Source: an uncultured Coprococcus sp.
GTDB taxonomy: Bacteria > Bacillota > Clostridia > Lachnospirales > Lachnospiraceae
NCBI GenBank assembly: GCA_947632705.1
Contig: CANRQE010000002.1
Coordinates: forward strand, 49,144 to 113,143
Direction of reading: 5' to 3'
DNA length: 64,000 nt
Shown here: piece by piece, positions 16,013 to 24,513 of the stretch
Position numbering within the stretch: the stretch's first letter is position 1
Layout: each line of letters starts with the position of its first letter
Notes under the pieces: model-generated
Told to the model about the DNA's origin: nothing
Seen by the model: only the letters and a program-made list of their open reading frames with translations
Databases searched by the model: none
Program-made: the position numbers and the translations under genes

Positions 16013-17770
16013 CTAATTTGCAAACTGGGACTGATAAAGGGCTGCATAAAATCCACCCTGCTTTAACAGTTCCTCGTGCTTTCCCTGTTCAATAATATTT
16101 CCATTCTTCATCACTAAGATCATATCCGCCTCTTTAATCGTAGACAGACGATGGGCAACAACAAAGCTGGTTCTCCCCTGCATCATTTTCTGAAACGCCC
16201 GCTGTATACGGATTTCCGTACGGGTATCGATGGAAGAGGTCGCTTCGTCCAAAATCAGCATCGGAGGAAGGGACAGCATAACCCTGGTAATGCAAAGAAG
16301 CTGTTTTTGTCCCTGCGACAGATTCCCGCCGTCCTCCGTGATCACGGTATCATACCCATTTGGCAGACGTTTAATAAAGCTGTGTGCATGTGCCTGTTTT
16401 GCCGCCTCCGTAATTTCTTCCATGGACGCATCCGGTTTGCCATAGGCAATATTTTCCCTGACCGTTCCGCTCTTTAACCAGGTTTCCTGCAGCACCATAC
16501 CATAATTCTCCCGCAGGCTTTTTCTGGTTACCGTTCTGATATCATAACCGTCTACTGAAATACTGCCCGCATCAACATCATAAAACCGCATCAGCAGATT
16601 GATCACCGTACTTTTACCGCAGCCCGTAGGGCCTACAATTGCAATTCTCTGTCCCGGTTTCACATCCAGATTCAGATTCTTTATCAGCTCCACGCCCTTT
16701 GTATAAGAAAAGTTTACATGCTGTATGGAGACGGCGCCGGATACCTGCCCCAATTCTTTTGCATCCTCCGCCTCCTTAATTTCCGCATCCTCATCGATCA
16801 ATGCAAACACCCTGGCCGCAGATGCCAGCGCATTCTGCAGCTCCGTTACAACGCCCGAGATTTCATTGAACGGTTTGGTATATTGATTGGCATAGCTTAA
16901 AAAGCTGGTCAGCTGTCCGACGGAAATCCTGCCTCTGATTGCCATGACCGCTCCCAGAATTCCAACGCCCGTATAAACCAGACTGTTAACAAATCTGGTA
17001 GACGGATTGGTCGTGGAGGAAAAGAAGGTGGCATTTAAGGATGCCTGACTCAGTCTCTCATTGATCCCATAGAATCTGTCATATACCTGTTCTTCCATGG
17101 AAAAAGCAGTCACTACCTTCTGATTCGTTACCATTTCATTGATAAGCGAAGTCAGTTCTCCCCTGATTTCCGATTGCTTCTTAAACATAGTATATGTTTT
17201 TTTTGCAATAAAAGATGCCACAAACAGGGAAACCGGCGTAATAACCACTACCACAAGTGTAACAGGCCTGTTAATATACAGCATAAAACAAAGCGTTCCT
17301 ATAATGGTCATGACGCCTGTAAACAGCTGGGTAAAGCCCATCAGCAGTCCGTCCGAAAACTGGTCTACGTCTGCGATCATCCTGCTGACAATATCTCCGT
17401 GTGCATGCGAGTCAATATAAGAAAGCGGCAGCTTCTCCAGTTTTTTATAAGCTCTTGTCCTGACGTCATTGACCACATGGAATGTGATTCTGTTATTTAA
17501 AATATTCATGATCCACTGCGCGGCAGATGTGAGCAAAACAACAACGCCGAGTCTGATCAGAATGGTTTTTAACGCATCATAGTCAACATTTCCCGCTCCC
17601 AATATCTGATCCACTGCATGACCGATCAGAATCGGTGCATACAATGTCAAAACGACAGATACGGCTGCACAAAGCAGGGAGAGAATCAGAAACGCATGAT
17701 ATTTTTTAATATAGGACAGAATTCTGCATATGGTTTTTCTGTTGTTTGTCTCTATTGTTTTTTCACGCAT
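16013..17770 (-). CDS. ABC exporter half-transporter with consensus ATP site
   Basis: 585 residues: a six-helix exporter membrane domain (about 15-310) fused to an ATPase domain. ATPase motifs are Walker A GPTGCGKST, signature LSQGQKQ, and Walker B LILDEATSSID with the catalytic Glu intact. It follows its partner by 12 bases, with AGGAGGACGGAT before the ATG. The pair resembles heterodimeric multidrug exporters such as TM287/288 and BmrCD. This is the subunit with the normal catalytic glutamate. The signature has Q for the second G (LSQGQ), a known natural variant. Substrate unknown. Confidence 0.9.
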   Translation of the reverse strand: MREKTIETNNRKTICRILSYIKKYHAFLILSLLCAAVSVVLTLYAPILIGHAVDQILGAGNVDYDALKTILIRLGVVVLLTSAAQWIMNILNNRITFHVVNDVRTRAYKKLEKLPLSYIDSHAHGDIVSRMIADVDQFSDGLLMGFTQLFTGVMTIIGTLCFMLYINRPVTLVVVVITPVSLFVASFIAKKTYTMFKKQSEIRGELTSLINEMVTNQKVVTAFSMEEQVYDRFYGINERLSQASLNATFFSSTTNPSTRFVNSLVYTGVGILGAVMAIRGRISVGQLTSFLSYANQYTKPFNEISGVVTELQNALASAARVFALIDEDAEIKEAEDAKELGQVSGAVSIQHVNFSYTKGVELIKNLNLDVKPGQRIAIVGPTGCGKSTVINLLMRFYDVDAGSISVDGYDIRTVTRKSLRENYGMVLQETWLKSGTVRENIAYGKPDASMEEITEAAKQAHAHSFIKRLPNGYDTVITEDGGNLSQGQKQLLCITRVMLSLPPMLILDEATSSIDTRTEIRIQRAFQKMMQGRTSFVVAHRLSTIKEADMILVMKNGNIIEQGKHEELLKQGGFYAALYQSQFAN

Positions 17771-17782
17771 ATCCGTCCTCCT

Positions 17783-19522
17783 CTACGCCCCTAAATCCTG
17801 TTTGGACATCTGTGACTGACAGATCTCCCGGTACACTTCACATTCTGCAAGCAACGTTTGATGGGTTCCGATACCCACAATCTCCCCATCCTCCATGACA
17901 AGAATCTTATCCGCATGCATGATGGTAGAAGCCCTTTGAGATACGATCAGGACCGTCATATTGTCCGTCTGTTCCCTGATTGCTTTCCGCAGCGCCGCAT
18001 CTGTTGCAAAATCAAGCGCCGATGCACTGTCATCCAGAATCAGGATATCCGGTTTCCGCACCACTGCTCTTGCGATCGTCAGCCGCTGTTTCTGTCCGCC
18101 GGACAAATTTTTGCCTCCCTGTGTAATCTTAAACTGTATTCCCCCATCCTTTGCGTCCACAAATTCTTTGGCCTGTGCAATCTGAAGCGCCTGCCTGATT
18201 TCGTCTTCCGTTGCATCCTGCTTTCCCCAGCGGATATTTTCTGCAATCGTACCCGCAAATAATACAACCTTCTGCGGAACGATCCCGATTTTTTTTCTCA
18301 ATCCTTTCAGATCATACTGTCTGACGTCTGTTCCGTCCACCAGCACTTCTCCTTCTGTTACGTCATAAAACCGTGGGATCAGATGAATCAGAGAGCTTTT
18401 TCCGGAGCCGGTTCCGCCTATGATTCCGACTGTTTCCCCTTTCCTTACGGAAAAATTCAGATTACTGACAGACGGCTCCGAAGCTCCGGCATATTGCAGG
18501 GACACATTTCGAAACTGCAGAGCGTATTCTGATTCTGTATTTTTTTCGCCCGCAGCCGATACCGTCCCGTCCGAAATGGAAGTCTGCTGAAAAAAAACAG
18601 CTTCTATCCGTTTGGCACAGGCAAGGGATTTCGTAATATTGATAATCAGATTTGCAAGCTTGATTAACTCTACAAGAATCTGGGACATGTAATTGACAAG
18701 CGCCACCACCTGTCCCTGAAGTATGATTCCCCGGTCTGTCTGTATTGCCGCAATCCATATAATTGCAATTGTAGCGGCATTGATGATCACATAGGTTACA
18801 GGATTCAGGAACGCCGATATTCGCCCTACAAACAGCTGTACATGCATCAGATCATCGGTTGCTTTATCAAATTCCTCAAATTCCTTTTTCTGCCTGTTAA
18901 ACGCACGGATGACTCTGGCTCCTGCCAGATTTTCCCTCGTAAGCAGCGTCACCCGGTCCAGATGGGCCTGTACTTTTTTATAAAGCGGAATGCTGATTAT
19001 CATAATTCCAAACACTACAACGGACAACAGCGGTATGGTTACCACAAAGATCATTGCCGATTTCACATCGATGGTAAAGGACATGATCATTGCTCCAAAT
19101 ACAATAAACGGCGACCGGAGGAACAGACGCAGCACGAGATTCACGCCTGTCTGAATCTGATTTGTATCACTGGTCATTCTGGTTAACAGGGTAGAGGTTC
19201 CAATTTTGTCAATCTCCGTATAAGAAAGCGTCGAAATATGCCGGAACAGATCATTGCGCAAAGCTGTCCCGAAACCCGTGGCTGCCTTAGCGGAATAATA
19301 CTGTGCAGTCAGGGAACAGACAAGCCCGATTACCCCCAATAAGATCATGACGAGACACATCCTGAAAATATAACTGACATCCCTGTTCTTGATTCCTACA
19401 TCGATAATATTGGCCATAACGAGAGGAACCAGCAGCTCAAAACATGCTTCTAACATTTTAAAAAGCGGTGCAAGCACGGATTCTTTTTTATAATGCTTTA
19501 AATATTTCATCAGGCTCTTCAT
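17783..19522 (-). CDS. ABC exporter half-transporter with degenerate ATP site
   Basis: 579 residues, membrane domain (about 10-310) plus ATPase. Walker A GGTGSGKSS and signature LSGGQKQR are standard, but Walker B reads LILDDSASALD: the catalytic Glu is replaced by Asp. This is typical of the non-hydrolysing site partner in heterodimeric exporters. Together with the downstream gene it should form one asymmetric exporter. A 10-pair hairpin sits in its leader at 19552-19574. The start is at 19522, with GGAG further upstream than usual (spacing about 14). Confidence 0.9.
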   Translation of the reverse strand: MKSLMKYLKHYKKESVLAPLFKMLEACFELLVPLVMANIIDVGIKNRDVSYIFRMCLVMILLGVIGLVCSLTAQYYSAKAATGFGTALRNDLFRHISTLSYTEIDKIGTSTLLTRMTSDTNQIQTGVNLVLRLFLRSPFIVFGAMIMSFTIDVKSAMIFVVTIPLLSVVVFGIMIISIPLYKKVQAHLDRVTLLTRENLAGARVIRAFNRQKKEFEEFDKATDDLMHVQLFVGRISAFLNPVTYVIINAATIAIIWIAAIQTDRGIILQGQVVALVNYMSQILVELIKLANLIINITKSLACAKRIEAVFFQQTSISDGTVSAAGEKNTESEYALQFRNVSLQYAGASEPSVSNLNFSVRKGETVGIIGGTGSGKSSLIHLIPRFYDVTEGEVLVDGTDVRQYDLKGLRKKIGIVPQKVVLFAGTIAENIRWGKQDATEDEIRQALQIAQAKEFVDAKDGGIQFKITQGGKNLSGGQKQRLTIARAVVRKPDILILDDSASALDFATDAALRKAIREQTDNMTVLIVSQRASTIMHADKILVMEDGEIVGIGTHQTLLAECEVYREICQSQMSKQDLGA

Positions 19523-19551
19523 ATACGGTAATTTTTCTCCTCTTTATCAAG

Positions 19552-19574
19552 AGAATCTGCCGGCGGCAGATTCT
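19552..19574 (-). promoter_or_regulatory. Leader hairpin upstream of the ABC exporter genes
   Basis: AGAATCTGCC (19552-19561) pairs perfectly with GGCAGATTCT (19565-19574) around a three-base loop. It lies just before the ribosome site of the first exporter gene and has no long T-run, so it is more likely a leader structure than a plain terminator. A weak TTGTGG-16-TATACT promoter upstream overlaps the yebC terminator. Confidence 0.5.
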
Positions 19575-19596
19575 TCCATACCGGAAAAAGTATATA

Positions 19597-19623
19597 AAAG
19601 ACGTTGTGAACCACAACGCCTTA
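19597..19623 (-). terminator. Probable terminator after yebC
   Basis: AGACGTTGTG pairs with CACAACGCCT with one mismatch around AAC. On the minus strand it is followed by TCTTTTATA, 16 bases after the yebC stop. Confidence 0.6.
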
Positions 19624-19638
19624 AACACTTTTTCTGAT

Positions 19639-20388
19639 TCATGATTCTTCCTCTTCTTCCGGCAGATTCACATTATGATATACTGCCTGGACATCATCAT
19701 CTTCCTCCAAAAGGTCAATGATTCTGACGAATTTTTTCAATGCTTCAGGATCAGTCAGTTCCACATAGTTTTGCGGAATCATGGTAATCTCTGCTTCCGC
19801 CATTGGCACTCCTTCTTTTTCCAGCGTTTCCCTGACAACGGAGAAATCAGCGGGTGCCGTAATCACCTCAAAACTGTCTTCCTCCTCCCGGAAATCCTCC
19901 GCTCCTGCATCCAATGCCATCATCATCAGATCGTCTGCATCCATATCGCACTCTTCCCGGTCGATGATGATCTGTCCTTTCTGATCAAACATATAAGAGA
20001 CACAGCCCGTTGTACCGACATTGCCCCCGCCTTTGGTAAATGCGTTTCTGACATTGGCCGCCGTCCGGTTTTTATTATCTGTCAGCGTATCAACAATAAT
20101 CGCAGTGCCGTTCGGCCCGTATCCTTCATATGTAATCACCGCATAATTGACGGAATTTGCATCTCCGGCTGCACGGTCAATTCCCCGCTTAATCGTATCA
20201 TTCGGCATATTGTTGGCCTTGGCTTTTGCAATCACATCCCGAAGCTTACTGTTATTATCCGGATTCGGTCCGCCTTCCTTGACGGCAACTGCAATTTCTT
20301 TCCCTATGATCGTAAAAACTTTTCCTTTTGCCGCATCATTTTTCTCTTTCTTATGCTTTATATTCGCAAATTTTGAATGTCCTGACAT
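19639..20388 (-). CDS. yebC: YebC/PmpR-family protein (DUF28)
   Basis: 249 residues starting [26 protein letters not shown], the highly conserved YebC N-terminus, followed by [10 protein letters not shown] and [30 protein letters not shown]. Family members are described both as DNA-binding regulators and, more recently, as factors helping ribosomes through proline stretches. The sequence does not decide between these. The C-terminus is acidic. AAGGAG lies 11 bases before the ATG. It is 60 bases downstream of the CorC-like gene and may be co-transcribed from the promoter at 21304-21332. Confidence 0.95.
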   Translation of the reverse strand: MSGHSKFANIKHKKEKNDAAKGKVFTIIGKEIAVAVKEGGPNPDNNSKLRDVIAKAKANNMPNDTIKRGIDRAAGDANSVNYAVITYEGYGPNGTAIIVDTLTDNKNRTAANVRNAFTKGGGNVGTTGCVSYMFDQKGQIIIDREECDMDADDLMMMALDAGAEDFREEEDSFEVITAPADFSVVRETLEKEGVPMAEAEITMIPQNYVELTDPEALKKFVRIIDLLEEDDDVQAVYHNVNLPEEEEES

Positions 20389-20448
20389 CGTATTATTACT
20401 CCTTGTATCGTTTCTTTTCCTTTTTGGAAATCATAATAAGCCATCTTA

Positions 20449-21252
20449 TCATGTTTCCTGTATTTTATCAACCTTCGTAATCTTCACCTGACCGATCATC
20501 TTATTCTTGACGCCTGTGGTAATAAACCGGTAACCCTGATATACGATATTGATCTCCTCATTTTCATAAGGCAGTCTGCCGAGCTCATACAGCATAAATC
20601 CATTCAGCGTCTGAAAATCCTCGTCCGGAAAATCAATATCCAGAATATCAGAAATTTCTGACAGCTCGGCTTTTCCATTGATCAGATAGGCATCTCCCGA
20701 CTTTGCAATATCCCCGGTATCATCATCATATTCATCAAAAATATTGCCTACGATCTCTTCCAGAATGTCTTCCATGGTAACAAGACCTTCTGTCTGCCCA
20801 TATTCATCCACCACCACTGCCATATGTATCTTATCTCCCTGCATCTCCTTAAACAGGGTTGCTATATTATGAGTCGGATGGATAAAATGCGGCTCTGACA
20901 TAATCTGCCCAATACAGATGTTTTTATCCTTCAGATAGCTTTTTACAAAATCCTTGAAATAAAGAATCCCAATGATATTATCGATATCTTCCTCATATAC
21001 AGGATATCTGGAATAATTATTTTCCAGCATCAGCGCCATCGTCTCGTCCATGGATAAATCCTTGTCCACCGCTATCACATTGGACCTTGCCGTCATGATA
21101 TCTTTTGCCTCTTTATCACTGAATTCAAAGATATTGGTGATCATTTCCAGCTCGTCATCATGAATCAGTCCCTGTTCATTGCCCTCGCTCGCCATGGATA
21201 TGATTTCTTCTTCTACTTTTTCTTCTTCTGCTTTTTTATTAAATAATTTCAT
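20449..21252 (-). CDS. CorC/HlyC-like CBS-pair protein without the membrane domain
   Basis: About 267 residues. Two CBS motifs (about residues 55-180; MTARSNVIAVDKD and IMSEPHFIHPTH starts) are followed by a CorC/HlyC domain (about 190-265; LINGKAELSEISDILDIDF, LNGFMLYELGRLP). The DUF21 membrane domain of full CNNM/HlyC transporters is absent, as in E. coli CorC, so this is a cytosolic accessory form implicated in Mg2+/Co2+ handling. The ATG at 21252 has a poor ribosome site, but it overlaps the stop (ATGA) of an 8-codon ORF that has a strong one. A GTG start at 21282 would lie inside that ribosome site and is unlikely. Confidence 0.85.
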   Translation of the reverse strand: MKLFNKKAEEEKVEEEIISMASEGNEQGLIHDDELEMITNIFEFSDKEAKDIMTARSNVIAVDKDLSMDETMALMLENNYSRYPVYEEDIDNIIGILYFKDFVKSYLKDKNICIGQIMSEPHFIHPTHNIATLFKEMQGDKIHMAVVVDEYGQTEGLVTMEDILEEIVGNIFDEYDDDTGDIAKSGDAYLINGKAELSEISDILDIDFPDEDFQTLNGFMLYELGRLPYENEEINIVYQGYRFITTGVKNKMIGQVKITKVDKIQET

Positions 21253-21275
21253 AGTTCCGGCACCGACTGCCGCAT
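21249..21275 (-). CDS. Eight-codon leader minicistron coupled to the CorC-like gene
   Basis: ATG at 21273-21275, coding MRQSVPEL, ends with TGA that overlaps the CorC-like ATG (CTATGA). AGAGGTG lies six bases before its ATG, while the downstream ATG has no good site of its own. It would load ribosomes that then restart on the main gene. Inference from spacing only. Confidence 0.4.
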   Translation of the reverse strand: MRQSVPEL

Positions 21276-21303
21276 AAATCACCTCTGCTGTTTATTTTAT
21301 GAA

Positions 21304-21332
21304 AATATATCATTATTTTACCTATTCGTCAA
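21304..21332 (-). promoter_or_regulatory. Promoter of the CorC-like gene
   Basis: TTGACG (21327-21332) and TATATT (21304-21309) on the minus strand are separated by exactly 17 bases, between mazF and the leader minicistron. Confidence 0.65.
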
Positions 21333-21366
21333 ATGCGGCCCCGGTCACAATATAGAACCGGAGGCG

Positions 21367-21711
21367 TCAATACAGCTCCAGACTGATCTTTAAAGCAGCA
21401 TTTACTTTCTCGATCATCTCATCGCCGATATGGCATACCTTTTCCTTTAACCGCTGTTTGTCGATCGTACGTACCTGTTCCAACAAAATAACCGAATCCT
21501 TTGTCAGATCACATTGTCTGGAATCTATCTCCACATGTGTCGGCAGCTTTGCCTTGTTCATCTTACTTGTAATTGCTGCACAGATAACCGTTGAGCTATG
21601 TTTGTTTCCCGCTTCATTCTGTATGATAAGTACCGGTCTGACCCCACCTTGTTCAGAACCAATCACAGGTCGCAAATCCGCATAATATATATCGCCGCGC
21701 CTTATTATCAA
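21367..21711 (-). CDS. mazF: MazF/NdoA (EndoA)-type mRNA interferase toxin
   Basis: PemK/MazF endoribonuclease of 114 residues, close in form to Bacillus Ndo[33 protein letters not shown], then an AAITSKM segment, PTHVEID, and [17 protein letters not shown]. It cleaves RNA at short sequences. The start is TTG at 21709-21711, with GGGGTGA upstream. The usual ribbon-helix-helix antitoxin gene is not directly upstream: the 145 bases between alr and mazF hold no plausible small ORF with a ribosome site. An antitoxin could be elsewhere in the genome. The alr-mazF order is shared with Bacillus, where the antitoxin lies between them. Confidence 0.93.
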   Translation of the reverse strand: MIIRRGDIYYADLRPVIGSEQGGVRPVLIIQNEAGNKHSSTVICAAITSKMNKAKLPTHVEIDSRQCDLTKDSVILLEQVRTIDKQRLKEKVCHIGDEMIEKVNAALKISLELY

Positions 21712-21856
21712 AATTATTCACCCCATCTATATAATCAGATTTCATGCACTCCCCATCTGTAAGATGTGCCTGCAGGCTCTATCAGAAATATCTGATATAT
21801 CTTATGATGTTCGCTACAAAAAGTATTTCCAATTATTAGAATGAATATTCAAACGG

Positions 21857-23020
21857 TTAAGAAAGAAGATAATTTAATATTGCAACCTGTTTTCCGTCCC
21901 TGATGTAAACTCTCGGAACCCTTCGCCCTACATTACATACCAGCTCATAATTGAAGCTTTCTGCCGGTTTCGCAATTTCCTCTATCGTAATGACTTTATC
22001 TCCATCCCGGCCGGCTAAGATAACCTTATCCCTGATTCTGACATCCGGTATATGTGTAACATCTACCATAAACTGATCCATGCAGACTCTTCCCACAATA
22101 TCGGCATATTCCCCATGTATAATGACACGTCCCCTGTTGGACTGTGCCCTTGGATAGCCATCCGCATATCCTGCAGATACCGTTGCTATTTTCATATCAT
22201 GCGGAGTAATATAAGACCAGCCGTATCCGATTCCGCATCCTGCTTTTACTTCTTTCACATGAATCACTCTGGAAATCCATTCCATGGCCGGAACCAGTAC
22301 GGCCCGGTCCTGTTTTATCTCCTCAGACGGATACAAACCATAGGTAACGATCCCTGACCTTACCATATCAAACGGCGTATTATCCATCTCCATAATACCT
22401 GCGCTGTTGGAAATATGCTTGACCGGTATGGATACTCCCTCTTTTTCCAACTGCCTGATAAACCACAGAAACCGGTTATATTGTATATTGGCTTCCGTTT
22501 TATCCGCCTGATCCGCACAGGCATAATGGGTAAAGATTCCTTCCACCATAATGCCGGGCATCCGGCTGACGGCCAGCACATCCTGAAGTCCCGTCTCATC
22601 ACATAAAAAACCGATGCGGTTCATACCCGTATCTATCTTGATATGAATCTTTGCCTGTTTTCCCATCGCCTGCGCTTTTTCAGAAAGAATACGGCACTGG
22701 TCTACCTGATATATTGTGGGCCGGATATCATACTCTATCAGTTCCTCATTTGCGGATTCATCTGTGTATCCCAGAATTAAAAGAGGCTTCGTACATTTTG
22801 CCTGCCGAAGCTCCATTGCTTCATCAATGCATGCTACGGCATAAAAATCGACCAGATCATCCAGTGCGCGGCTGACCTCGATTGCGCCATGCCCGTAAGC
22901 ATCCGCTTTAATGACTGCCAGCATCTTCATCTGCGGCGGCACACAAGCCTTCATCTTTTTGATATTTTCCCTGATCCTGTCCAGATAAATATCTGCCTCA
23001 ACTCTGTAAAATCTATTCAC
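21857..23020 (-). CDS. alr: Alanine racemase
   Basis: PLP enzyme that makes D-alanine for peptidoglycan, 387 residues. The PLP-lysine is in MLAVIKADAYGHGA near the N-terminus. The opposite catalytic base lies in the C-terminal GYGWSYITPHDM and ATVSAGYADGYPR segments, followed by VGRVCMDQFMVDVT. The start is GTG at 23018-23020: GGAGGAAA is six to seven bases upstream and it overlaps the nnr stop. A much longer reading upstream is out of keeping with the family. Confidence 0.95.
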   Translation of the reverse strand: MNRFYRVEADIYLDRIRENIKKMKACVPPQMKMLAVIKADAYGHGAIEVSRALDDLVDFYAVACIDEAMELRQAKCTKPLLILGYTDESANEELIEYDIRPTIYQVDQCRILSEKAQAMGKQAKIHIKIDTGMNRIGFLCDETGLQDVLAVSRMPGIMVEGIFTHYACADQADKTEANIQYNRFLWFIRQLEKEGVSIPVKHISNSAGIMEMDNTPFDMVRSGIVTYGLYPSEEIKQDRAVLVPAMEWISRVIHVKEVKAGCGIGYGWSYITPHDMKIATVSAGYADGYPRAQSNRGRVIIHGEYADIVGRVCMDQFMVDVTHIPDVRIRDKVILAGRDGDKVITIEEIAKPAESFNYELVCNVGRRVPRVYIRDGKQVAILNYLLS

Positions 23021-24512
23021 TCCGGTTTCCTCCAAGCACCTGCGAAATTTCTTCCAATATATCTCCGGCAAGCATACTGTACGTTCCCAGCCTCTTTGCC
23101 GCATAATCCCCCGCCAGTCCATGCAGATAAACCCCCAGTCTGGCAGCAGCAGCCGCATCCATATGAAGTCCGCACAGACCTGCAAGCATACCTGCCAGAA
23201 CATCCCCCGAGCCTGCAGTGGACATTCCGTTATTGCCGGAAGTATTCACAAACCGCCTGTCCGTACCGTCACAGACCCAGGTCCGTGCATCCTTTAAGAC
23301 ACATACCACGCCATGTTTTTCAGCAAACTCCGAACATACCGCATCCGGTTTCTCCTTGATTGCTTCAACGGTTTTTCCTGTCAGCCGGGACATCTCCTTC
23401 AAATGCGGAGTAACAATCACCGGACATCCGGCGGATGACAGCAGCTCTGTATGGCCCATAAGAACATTTAACCCATCTGCGTCTATTACCAGTGGGATAT
23501 GGGATATATGAAACAGCTGCTCTATCATGCGCCCTGCAATATCCTCCGTTCCGATTCCGGGCCCCGCCAGAATCACAGTTCCCCATCTGACTGCATCCTC
23601 CACACAGCGAAAAGCAGTTTTTTCATCCTGATACGTCATCAGAAGCGCTTCCGGAAGATGACATCCTATGACGGTCCGGTTATTTTCATGAGTGTAAACC
23701 TTTACCAGACCACATCCCATCCGGTATGCTGCTCCGGCAGCAAGGTAAGCGGCACCGGACATATCCGCGCTTCCTGCAATGACCGCCACCCTTCCATAGG
23801 TTCCCTTATTAGAATCCTCTGCTCTGGCCGGTATACGCGCCAGATCTTCCTTACGGTAAGTATATACAGACGGAGCAATCCGTTCAATCACGCTATTTGG
23901 AAAACCGATGTCCTTCAGGATAATCTCCCCACAAAACTGGCGTCCCGGATACAGCACCATGCCGCGTTTACAAAGGCCGAATGTAACCGTTATATCTGCA
24001 CAAACGCATATACCCTCCGCCTGCCCGGTTGCCGCATTCAGGCCCGAAGGTATATCCACTGCAAGCCGGCAGGTCTTCATGGCGTTCAACCGTTCAATCA
24101 TCTGTCTGTGAACGCCGGCAACCGTTTTTGTCAGTCCGACTCCGAATATGGCATCCACGACCAGATCATAGGCGCGGTCAGGTATGTCAGAAAGGACAGG
24201 AATTCCTAAACGGCTGAGAATCTGCTTTTGTAACGAAAAGCTTTCACTTTCGGACCGGATGGCTGCGATATGACATACATCTACGGAATATCCTTTTAAG
24301 ATCAGCATTCTGGCTATGGCAAGCCCATCCCCGCCATTATTTCCGCTTTCTGCAACGACAAGGATATCCGCCTCACGGTCAAATCTCTGCATAATGGTTT
24401 CCGCCACGGCCATGGCCGCCCGTTCCATCAGAACCGGTCCCGGTATTCCGATTTCTTTTATTGTTACTTCATCTATTTTCTGCATTTCATCTGCAGACGC
24501 CAAATATTCCAT
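23013..24512 (-). CDS. nnr: Bifunctional NAD(P)HX epimerase / dehydratase
   Basis: Repairs damaged NAD(P)H hydrates. About 499 residues in two parts: the YjeF N-terminal epimerase (about 1-210; VVAESGNNGGDGLAIARML, VDAIFGVGLTKTV) and the ADP/ATP-dependent dehydratase (about 225-495; GRVAVIAGSADMSGAAYLAAGAAYRMGCGLVKVYT, VIDADGLNVL, VVCVLKDARTWV, NGMSTAGSGDVLAGMLAGL). The ATG at 24512 follows the permease stop by one base (TAATATG); an ATG at 24524 is also possible but has the AAGG directly adjoining it. Translation appears coupled to both neighbours. Confidence 0.94.
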   Translation of the reverse strand: MEYLASADEMQKIDEVTIKEIGIPGPVLMERAAMAVAETIMQRFDREADILVVAESGNNGGDGLAIARMLILKGYSVDVCHIAAIRSESESFSLQKQILSRLGIPVLSDIPDRAYDLVVDAIFGVGLTKTVAGVHRQMIERLNAMKTCRLAVDIPSGLNAATGQAEGICVCADITVTFGLCKRGMVLYPGRQFCGEIILKDIGFPNSVIERIAPSVYTYRKEDLARIPARAEDSNKGTYGRVAVIAGSADMSGAAYLAAGAAYRMGCGLVKVYTHENNRTVIGCHLPEALLMTYQDEKTAFRCVEDAVRWGTVILAGPGIGTEDIAGRMIEQLFHISHIPLVIDADGLNVLMGHTELLSSAGCPVIVTPHLKEMSRLTGKTVEAIKEKPDAVCSEFAEKHGVVCVLKDARTWVCDGTDRRFVNTSGNNGMSTAGSGDVLAGMLAGLCGLHMDAAAAARLGVYLHGLAGDYAAKRLGTYSMLAGDILEEISQVLGGNRSE

Positions 24513-24513
24513 A

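Noticed and set aside
19675..20376. Long open frame on the plus strand opposite yebC (233 codons)
   Set aside because: It lies wholly antisense to the highly conserved yebC, its translation is rich in Cys, His and Ile as expected for a shadow frame, and no ribosome site was seen.
21712..21856. Antitoxin gene upstream of mazF
   Set aside because: All small frames in the gap are very short or lack a ribosome site.
23021..23203. N-terminal extension of alanine racemase by 61 codons
   Set aside because: It would overlap nnr and does not match the family; the GTG at 23020 has a strong ribosome site.
23499..24209. Plus-strand open frame opposite nnr
   Set aside because: Shadow of a conserved two-domain enzyme; composition is not protein-like.
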